Assembly (NCBI GenBank): GCA_002310055.1
Contig: DBXS01000013.1
Coordinates: 11,974 to 23,363, forward strand
Source of the DNA: Clostridiales bacterium UBA1206
GTDB lineage: Bacteria; Bacillota; Clostridia; Oscillospirales; CAG-382
Direction of reading: 5' to 3'
Length of the DNA: 11,390 nt
In this document: piece after piece, positions 7,101 to 11,390 of the stretch
Position numbering within the stretch: the stretch's first letter is position 1
Layout of the letters: every line of letters begins with the position of its first letter
Position numbers and translations under genes: made by a program
The notes under the pieces: generated by a model
Told to the model about the DNA's origin: nothing
Databases searched by the model: none
The model's input: the letters and a program-made list of their open reading frames with translations, nothing else

Positions 7101-7556
7101 ATGGCGTTCGTAATACTGTTCATGTTCACGGGGGCTGTCGCCGCCCGTTACCTTAAAAAAATGAATTACCGCGTGGCGCTGGCGTGCCATTCGGCGGCGT
7201 TCACCGTGGCGCTGGTGTACATATCGTTCATGCCCGGGCTCGGCGCGTTCTTTGGACTGTGGAGCCGCGTGCTCGGCGAGCAGACCGTCCGTGCGGTAAG
7301 CGACATGCTTTACGGCTTTCCCGCCGGAGGCGCCGCCGCCGTAACGGTGATTTGCGCGCTGGCTTCGCTCACCGCGCTGCAAAGCGCGTTCCTCGCGGTC
7401 TCCGCCGCGCAAAAGCTCGGCGCAATGGTGCTCAAGCTCGCAAAAGAGCATACCGCCGCGTCTCCCGCCGGCGTTTCGTGCCGCGCGGCAGCGCAGTCGT
7501 ACCGCCGTTTGAGCGCCGAAAGGCGTTATGTCACCCTTTGCAGCTGGCTCTGCTGA
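7101..7556 (+). CDS. Unrecognised small integral membrane protein
   Basis: I do not recognise this 151-residue protein. Hydrophobic segments lie at about 1-16, 24-55 and 72-110, separated by short charged stretches, which suggests two to four membrane spans. The last 40 residues are polar and basic (QSYRRLSAERRY) and end in CSWLC, with two cysteines at the extreme C-terminus. AAAGGAGGT lies about 8 nt before the ATG at 7101, which makes this start much better than the in-frame ATG at 7041. A perfect sigma-A promoter lies 80 bp upstream. The gene runs divergently from spoIIE and stands 144 bp before the first pilin gene. Its GC-rich base composition matches spoIIE rather than the pilin genes. 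Co-transcription with the pilins is possible, as no convincing terminator follows. Function unknown. Confidence 0.75.
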   Translation: MAFVILFMFTGAVAARYLKKMNYRVALACHSAAFTVALVYISFMPGLGAFFGLWSRVLGEQTVRAVSDMLYGFPAGGAAAVTVICALASLTALQSAFLAVSAAQKLGAMVLKLAKEHTAASPAGVSCRAAAQSYRRLSAERRYVTLCSWLC

Positions 7557-7690
7557 TCCTTCGCCTGCGTGTCCTTCCGCGCCTGCGGCGCCCGCGTTCC
7601 CCGTAAAGGGCATGTGCCCCGCCGCGCGGGATACAAACCGAAAACTTAAAAAAACAAAAAGCCAAAAATAAAAAATAAAAAAACAGGAGT
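7557..7690 (+). other. Intergenic leader before the first pilin gene: GC-rich foldable part then A-rich tract
   Basis: The first half can fold: CCCGCG (7591-7596) pairs with CGCGGG (7625-7630) and encloses the hairpin GGGCA-TG-TGCCC (7608-7619). No T-run follows, so it is not a classical terminator. The second half (about 7646-7683) is almost pure A with scattered C and T and leads to the AGGAG at 7685-7689. I see no clear promoter for the pilin gene here. Confidence 0.4.
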
Positions 7691-7700
7691 AAAAACCACA

Positions 7701-8102
7701 ATGAAAAAGACCAACAAAAAGGGCTTTACGCTCGTAGAACTCGTTATCGTTATCGCAGTCATCGCCATCCTCGCCGCCGTGCTTATCCCTGTGTTCAGCA
7801 ATTTGATTAACGACGCTAAAGAAGCGGCTGCTCTTGCAGACGCAAGAACCGTTTATGAACAGTATATCGTTGAAGCTGCTCAGGCTAAAGAAGAAGTAGC
7901 CGGCGATCTTATTATTCAAGCTGACGAGACACATTATTTTGCTGTCAAGGAAGGCGCTTTTGATACTAATCCCAACAAAGATCTTGATGCAGCCAAAAAG
8001 TTTTTCGCAGCTGAAGGAAAAACGGTTAACACCACTATCAAGGTAGTGAACACAAAGAACGTTTACATTGTTACCCTTTCTGACGAGACTTCAGGTGGCT
8101 AA
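7701..8102 (+). CDS. Type IV prepilin-like protein, short
   Basis: This 133-residue protein has a class III (type IV pilin) signal. A short basic leader MKKTNKKG is followed by FTLVE. Cleavage by a prepilin peptidase is expected between G8 and F9, and the conserved Glu is at +5 (E13). A long hydrophobic helix to about residue 32 would anchor it in the membrane and then pack in the fibre core. The mature domain (about 100 residues) is acidic and cysteine-free and ends in SGG. Its size fits a major pilin or pseudopilin. AGGAG lies 11 nt upstream of the ATG. It is followed by a stable hairpin and a larger gene with the same N-terminus. No pilus ATPase, platform protein or peptidase gene is in the window, so whether it builds a pilus or a secretion pseudopilus is open. 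Confidence 0.88.
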   Translation: MKKTNKKGFTLVELVIVIAVIAILAAVLIPVFSNLINDAKEAAALADARTVYEQYIVEAAQAKEEVAGDLIIQADETHYFAVKEGAFDTNPNKDLDAAKKFFAAEGKTVNTTIKVVNTKNVYIVTLSDETSGG

Positions 8103-8139
8103 TACTTTATTTTGGTAACATCCAACTGCAATGCAAGTA

Positions 8140-8172
8140 ACTGCACACCCGGCATAATGTCGGGTGTGCAGT
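8140..8172 (+). repeat. Very stable hairpin between the two pilin genes
   Basis: A 12-bp perfect stem (8140-8151 with 8161-8172) continues into the loop with three more pairs, one of them G-U, leaving a 3-nt loop. No T-run follows (the next bases are ATAGTTGAGCC), so a full terminator is unlikely. It could stabilise the 3' end of the first pilin message or lower transcription into the second gene. It ends 29 bp before the second gene's AGGAGG. Confidence 0.75.
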
Positions 8173-8215
8173 ATAGTTGAGCCAATTGCAAAAATCCTTT
8201 TAGGAGGTTCGAGAA

Positions 8216-9499
8216 TTGAAAAAAAACAACAAGAACGGTTTCACGCTTGTAGAACTTGTTATTGTTATTGCAGTTATTGCAATACTCGCCGCGGTATTAA
8301 TCCCGGCGTTTGGCAATATAATAAAGAATGCTGAAGATGCGACATATGAGGCAAATAGAAGCAACCAGCAGACCAAGGACACAATTGAGAAAATCGACGA
8401 GCCCAACTATATGACGTGGGAAGATTTTGAAGCTAAATTTGCTACTCTACTCGCTGGCGTTGGTTCAAATCCAAGCGTGGACGATATAAACAATGCTATA
8501 AAAGAAGCACTTGCAGCTCAATATATCGACAAGGGTATTAGCGAAGAGCAAATTAAGGATATTATTGAAAGAACGATTAATGGTAAGTACACAGACGTTC
8601 AATTAAAAGCTGTAATTGAGGCCGCGCTTAGTAGATTTGATAATGTAACGCCGGAAGATGTTAATAGTATCGTTAATAAAGCTTTATCCAAATTGGATAA
8701 AAGAGTTGGTATCAGCAAAGATGAAATGAAAACCGCAATAGACGCTGCTTTTGAGAATGTCCCAGATGGTACTTCAATAGCTGATATGATTAGCGGTGCT
8801 ATAGAGAATTTTAACCCGACGCTCACGGACGATGATTATCAAGCGATTGCGGAAATAGTTGTCGCACAGATTGGTAAACCCAAAGCCCAAGTACTGCCCC
8901 TTGATTGTTTAGAATGCAAACTTGACGATTTGGCACAGAATCTTGGCTTAAACTTGCCAGATGAATTAAATGGCAAATCACTCAAAACAGACGTGGCATT
9001 TGCGTTTGTCGCTTCAGATGAGCCAACTGACATAGACTTGAATTTTACTAATCCACATAATTGGTACGCTGATTATGAAGTAACGTTTGATAAACCCATC
9101 GAAGCAAATACTGTCTGCTTAATGGGTGCATATGATATAGTTTTCAACGGCAAACCCATACCCATTGACCTGCCCGCGGTGCCCGCCGGTACAAGGCAAT
9201 TTTTATTGAAAGATTATGTTTTTCCTATGATTGCCGACGGAGCTCATGGCGCAGTTAATTATTCGGACGTTTTGACTTTGCATGAATTTAGAGGCGGTGC
9301 ATTTAATATCAGCGAAGACAATCATAGCAAAAACGTGAAAATGATTGTTAGACTTTGCATATATGAAGGTTTTGACGGAACCGATTATTTTGGCAGACGT
9401 ATAGTTATTAATGAAACAACATGGAATATGGGGGAAACTTCCATACAATCAAGTAATGTTGATTTGGCACCTATTTTGATAGAGCTATTCGGCAATTAA
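8216..9499 (+). CDS. Large type IV prepilin-like protein with helical repeats and an unrecognised C-terminal domain
   Basis: The 427-residue protein begins with MKKNNKNG|FTLVE: the same predicted cleavage after G8, the same E13 and the same hydrophobic helix as the upstream pilin. After it come a polar linker (about 40-85) and roughly seven degenerate helical repeats of 17-21 residues (about 87-221). These follow the pattern Ser/Thr-x-Asp/Glu-x-hydrophobic, then xxAI/xxAL, for example ISEEQIKDIIERTINGKY and TPEDVNSIVNKALSKLDK. The C-terminal part (about 225-427) looks beta-rich, has a CLEC motif (C231, C234) plus C301 and C381, and I cannot assign it. Such size suggests a minor, tip-located or adhesive pilin rather than a major subunit. 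The start is TTG at 8216, with AGGAGG 8 nt upstream. Base composition is AT-rich compared with the flanking GC-rich genes. A terminator follows. Confidence 0.87.
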   Translation: MKKNNKNGFTLVELVIVIAVIAILAAVLIPAFGNIIKNAEDATYEANRSNQQTKDTIEKIDEPNYMTWEDFEAKFATLLAGVGSNPSVDDINNAIKEALAAQYIDKGISEEQIKDIIERTINGKYTDVQLKAVIEAALSRFDNVTPEDVNSIVNKALSKLDKRVGISKDEMKTAIDAAFENVPDGTSIADMISGAIENFNPTLTDDDYQAIAEIVVAQIGKPKAQVLPLDCLECKLDDLAQNLGLNLPDELNGKSLKTDVAFAFVASDEPTDIDLNFTNPHNWYADYEVTFDKPIEANTVCLMGAYDIVFNGKPIPIDLPAVPAGTRQFLLKDYVFPMIADGAHGAVNYSDVLTLHEFRGGAFNISEDNHSKNVKMIVRLCIYEGFDGTDYFGRRIVINETTWNMGETSIQSSNVDLAPILIELFGN

Positions 9500-9539
9500 T
9501 TTTCTATTAAATGTTGTTCAACTCATATTGATTAGTAAG

Positions 9540-9574
9540 CAGCCCGCTGGTTAATAACCGCGGGCTGACTTTTT
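9540..9574 (+). terminator. Intrinsic terminator after the pilin genes
   Basis: An 8-bp GC-rich stem (9540-9547 with 9560-9567) continues past one bulged T into GGTT/AACC with an AAT loop. It is followed by ACTTTTT on the plus strand. It lies 40 bp after the stop codon of the large pilin gene. Confidence 0.88.
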
Positions 9575-9638
9575 ACTGAAAAAGAGCCGTGCGCGGCTTC
9601 CTTTTTTTATGCCGTACGCGCGTTTTCCCCTTTCCCCA

Positions 9639-9708
9639 CCCCTTTGCGCGCGCCCGCCGCCGTTCCCCCGGCCCGCTCCGCGCGCCTCCGCCCGCGCGCG
9701 CAAAGGGG
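9639..9708. repeat. Inverted repeat, 14-bp arms
   Basis: CCCCTTTGCGCGCG (9639-9652) is the exact reverse complement of CGCGCGCAAAGGGG (9695-9708), with 42 GC-rich bases between. The right arm runs into the first tandem repeat unit. Confidence 0.7.
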
Positions 9709-9789
9709 TAAAAAGAAGGGGCGCGTTTCCTTCTGTGCAAATAGGCAAAGGGGTAAAAAGAAGGGGCGCGTTTTCTTCTGTGCAAATAG
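9700..9789 (+). repeat. Two 45-bp tandem repeats (44 of 45 identical)
   Basis: Unit 1 is 9700-9744 and unit 2 is 9745-9789. They differ at one base (CC versus TC near position 30 of the unit). Each starts GCAAAGGGGTAAAAAG and ends GTGCAAATAG. A GC-rich flank plus unit start recurs at 9803-9840: the 29-bp stretch 9680-9708 matches 9803-9829 except for one missing CG. The near-identity suggests a recent duplication. Confidence 0.88.
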
Positions 9790-9830
9790 GGTAAAAGCGT
9801 CGGCGCGCCTCCGCCCGCGCGCAAAGGGGC

Positions 9831-9865
9831 ATAAAAAGAAAGCGCTGCGTTTTCCCGATGCGCTT
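9831..9865 (-). terminator. Possible terminator of the ytvI-type gene
   Basis: On the minus strand AAGCGC (9860-9865) pairs with GCGCTT (9840-9845) around a 14-nt loop and is followed by TTTCTTTTT. The stem is short and lies about 65 bp after the stop codon, so this is a weak call. Confidence 0.4.
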
Positions 9866-9878
9866 CCGGCGCTCATCA

Positions 9879-9907
9879 TTCGGCGCAGCTGATCATAATG
9901 CGCCGAA
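9879..9907. repeat. Inverted repeat, 9-bp arms
   Basis: TTCGGCGCA (9879-9887) pairs with TGCGCCGAA (9899-9907) across 11 nt. It lies just downstream of the ytvI-type stop codon. No T-run follows on either strand, so it is not a complete terminator by itself. Confidence 0.5.
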
Positions 9908-9930
9908 GGCGCTTATAATTTGCAAAGCGC

Positions 9931-11025
9931 TCATCCTGTCTCTTGCGCTGCCGCGCGCCGCACCGAGCTCACCACGCTGCGGCATACCGCGGCGGCGGGC
10001 GGGGCGAATATCATCCCCCATACGCCAAAAAGCTTCAGCCCCGCGTACATGGCTATAAGCGCCGGCAGCGGCGGAAGTCCCACGCTTTTCGCCACCAGAC
10101 GCGGCTCGGCGATCTCGCGTATCACCGTCATTACGCCGAACGTGATAAGCAGCGCCAGTCCGCGCGCCGTGTCGCCAAACAGCAGCGCGCCTATGCCCCA
10201 CGGCGCAAGTATCATCCCCGCGCCCAGCACGGGCAGGATGTCGAACGCCGCTATGAGCAGCGCGCCCGCCAGCGGATATTCCGCGCCTATCAGCGAAAGC
10301 GAAGCGAAAAGCTCGGCGAACGTCATCAAAAACAGTATCGCGTATGCGCGCAGCATCGCGGGAAGGGTGGAATGCAGCTCGCTTTTGCATACCGCCGCGT
10401 ATTTGCGCGCGCCGCCCGGGACGAGCGAAGCGAGCGCCCGGTTGACGTTTTCGTACCCCACGGTCATGTAGTACGAAGAAAGCGCCAGCACAAAGGCGTA
10501 AAGGAACGCTCCCGGCAGAAACGACACCAGCGCGCCCAGCGCCGGCAGGACCGCCGAACTCACCGCGCTTATCACGTCGATCGCGGCGTCGCCGAGCCGC
10601 GCGTCCACGTCTTTCCACACGCCGGTCAGCCAGTCTTCGATATCTAAAAACGGCACGGCGGAATCTATGCGCTTTATTATCCCGGCGGCAAATCCGGGAT
10701 CGCTGCGCGCGCGGTCTATAAGTCCGGCGGCGTCGCGCGCAAGCGAAGAAAGCTCGCGGTAGATCCGCGCCGCGGCGAGCGCGCACAGCCCGGCGAACAG
10801 CGCCGAAGCCAAAAGGACGAACGCCGCCGCGGCTATCCTGCGCGCCGCCCGCCCGCCGCGTATCCGCCGCATAAGCGGCTGCAGCAGCGAAGCGAGCAGA
10901 TACGCAAAAATAAACGGCGAAAGCGCCGGCAGCGCGTAGCGTACCGCAAGCCATACCGCGGCCATCGCCGCCGCCGCGTAAAGCAGTATAACGGGTATGC
11001 GTTTGTACGGTTCCTTTGGCAGCAT
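9931..11025 (-). CDS. ytvI: AI-2E/PerM family membrane protein, YtvI-like sporulation integral membrane protein
   Basis: The 364-residue protein is strongly hydrophobic, with about eight membrane segments. Two lie at about 10-50 and one at 63-88. A soluble stretch follows (about 90-150), and further membrane segments run from about 150 to 350. Motifs FDILPVLGAGMILAPW (261-276), REIAEPRLVAKSVGL (303-317) and MYAGLKLFGVWGMIFAP (326-342) belong to the AI-2E transporter family. The first and second resemble the YtvI sporulation subgroup most. Family members move small molecules or ions; the role of YtvI in sporulation is not well defined. I chose the ATG at 11025 because AAAGGGG lies about 5 nt upstream. 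An in-frame ATG at 11079 overlaps the divergent tRNA promoter and lacks a ribosome binding site. No clear sigma-A promoter of its own was found. The sub-family symbol is likely but not certain. Confidence 0.82.
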   Translation of the reverse strand: MLPKEPYKRIPVILLYAAAAMAAVWLAVRYALPALSPFIFAYLLASLLQPLMRRIRGGRAARRIAAAAFVLLASALFAGLCALAAARIYRELSSLARDAAGLIDRARSDPGFAAGIIKRIDSAVPFLDIEDWLTGVWKDVDARLGDAAIDVISAVSSAVLPALGALVSFLPGAFLYAFVLALSSYYMTVGYENVNRALASLVPGGARKYAAVCKSELHSTLPAMLRAYAILFLMTFAELFASLSLIGAEYPLAGALLIAAFDILPVLGAGMILAPWGIGALLFGDTARGLALLITFGVMTVIREIAEPRLVAKSVGLPPLPALIAMYAGLKLFGVWGMIFAPPAAAVCRSVVSSVRRAAAQETG

Positions 11026-11072
11026 TTTTACCCCTTTGCCGTTTTTTGCTTTAAAAAAATAGAAAATTGGTA

Positions 11073-11101
11073 TTGACAAACCGAAAAGCGTGTGATATTA
11101 T
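11073..11101 (+). promoter_or_regulatory. Sigma-A promoter of the tRNA pair
   Basis: TTGACA (11073-11078), a 17-bp spacer and TATTAT (11096-11101) lie about 20 bp upstream of the mature tRNA-Glu 5' end. The strength fits a stable-RNA promoter. The region is shared with the divergent ytvI-type gene. Confidence 0.85.
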
Positions 11102-11121
11102 AGTTAGGCTAATCGGGACGT

Positions 11122-11196
11122 GGCCTGTTAGTCAAGCGGTCAAGACGTCGCCCTCTCACGGCGAAGACAGGAGTTCGATTCTCCTACGGGTCACCA
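11122..11196 (+). tRNA. tRNA-Glu (anticodon CTC)
   Basis: The cloverleaf is complete. The acceptor GGCCTGT pairs with ACGGGTC (one G-U and one U-G pair). The D stem is GTC/GAC. The anticodon stem TCGCC/GGCGA carries the loop CTCTCAC, giving anticodon CTC at 34-36. The T stem AGGAG/CTCCT carries the loop TTCGATT. Discriminator A and an encoded CCA end at 11196. It inserts Glu at GAG codons, which fits a GC-rich genome. Confidence 0.95.
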
Positions 11197-11271
11197 CTTG
11201 TCAACCGTTATTTTTGCCACATTGCATTTTATGTAATCGTTTGTGTAAAAATATTAAATATATCAAATCTT

Positions 11272-11345
11272 TGCGGAATAGTGTAACGGCAGCACGCCTG
11301 ACTCTGACTCAGTCTGTGAGGGTTCAAATCCTTCTTCCGCAGCCA
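11272..11345 (+). tRNA. tRNA-Gln (anticodon CTG)
   Basis: The acceptor TGCGGAA pairs perfectly with TTCCGCA, followed by discriminator G and an encoded CCA. The D stem is GTG/CAC. The anticodon loop CTCTGAC gives anticodon CTG at 34-36. The T stem GAGGG/CCTTC has one G-U pair and the loop TTCAAAT. The anticodon stem has a C27-U43 mismatch at its top. It reads CAG codons. The 75-bp AT-rich spacer after tRNA-Glu shows no convincing promoter, so the two are probably one transcript. Confidence 0.94.
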
Positions 11346-11346
11346 G

Positions 11347-11374
11347 AAAAAAGCACGCGAAAGCGTGCTTTTTT
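11347..11374 (+). terminator. Intrinsic terminator after the tRNA pair
   Basis: Stem GCACGC (11353-11358) / GCGTGC (11363-11368) is closed by a GAAA tetraloop, preceded by six A and followed by six T. It is symmetrical and could stop transcription from both sides. Confidence 0.92.
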
Positions 11375-11390
11375 CAATGATGTTTGCCCT

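Larger units (their letters stand above)
9575..9930. other. Gene-free GC-rich repeat-bearing intergenic region
   Basis: No credible gene is present. Open frames here lack ribosome binding sites and translate low-complexity Arg/Pro/Ala sequence. The stretch holds a GC-rich tract (about 9639-9700), two 45-bp tandem repeats (9700-9789), a partial further copy (9803-9840) and two inverted repeats. It separates the plus-strand pilin genes from the minus-strand ytvI-type gene that converges on it. Confidence 0.7.

Noticed and set aside
7557..7700. Riboswitch (for example cyclic di-GMP) in the pilin leader
   Set aside because: The leader can fold locally but I could not find the conserved bases of a known class, and no terminator-antiterminator pair is visible.
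7029..7934. Minus-strand open frame of 301 codons opposite the small membrane protein and first pilin gene
   Set aside because: It runs through a promoter, an A-rich leader and two supported plus-strand genes, and its product has no family features.
9700..9840. CRISPR-like array
   Set aside because: The units abut directly with no unique spacers, there are only two, and no cas gene is near.
9609..9892. Short open frames across the 45-bp repeats giving a 15-residue protein repeat
   Set aside because: A 45-bp repeat preserves any frame. The frames on both strands lack ribosome binding sites and are low-complexity.

Overview
The window looks like chromosome from a fairly GC-rich, spore-forming member of the Firmicutes, probably class Clostridia. 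The evidence is a SpoIIE phosphatase, a YtvI-type sporulation membrane protein, a BlaI/M56 regulatory pair, strong AGGAGG-type ribosome binding sites and consensus sigma-A promoters. Most genes are visibly GC-rich. The two pilin-like genes near 7.7-9.5 kb are clearly more AT-rich. No transposase, integrase, phage gene or CRISPR array was seen.

Layout. (1) Minus strand, 1-2446: a two-gene antirepressor/repressor operon, a BlaI-type repressor followed by an M56 (BlaR1-like) metalloprotease cut by the left window edge, with dyad operators in the promoter. (2) Minus strand, 2476-4656: a compact transcription unit with a sigma-A promoter, a Gfo/Idh/MocA oxidoreductase, a HAD phosphatase, a NUDIX hydrolase and an intrinsic terminator. 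(3) Minus strand, 4660-6786: spoIIE, whose upstream region carries a -10 box and a Spo0A-box match at the -35 position. (4) A divergent intergenic region holding a 16-bp palindrome and a perfect TTGACA-17-TATAAT promoter, which drives a small unrecognised membrane protein (7101-7556, plus strand). (5) Two type IV prepilin-like genes (7701-8102 and 8216-9499) separated by a very stable hairpin and closed by a terminator. The second encodes an unusually large 427-residue protein with about seven helical repeats and an unrecognised C-terminal domain. (6) A gene-free stretch of about 430 bp (9500-9930) with GC-rich sequence, two 45-bp tandem repeats and several inverted repeats. (7) Minus strand, 9931-11025: a YtvI/AI-2E family membrane protein. 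(8) Plus strand, 11073-11374: promoter, tRNA-Glu(CUC), tRNA-Gln(CUG) and terminator.

Functional reading. SpoIIE and YtvI tie the region to sporulation. The BlaI/M56 pair is a proteolysis-relieved stress switch, although no beta-lactamase gene is adjacent. The oxidoreductase-HAD-NUDIX unit is metabolic or housecleaning, with unknown substrates. The pilin pair is the most novel part: both share an identical prepilin signal and transmembrane core, while everything after it is divergent and the second protein has an unusual architecture. The pilus assembly ATPase, platform protein and prepilin peptidase are not in the window and would have to be encoded elsewhere.
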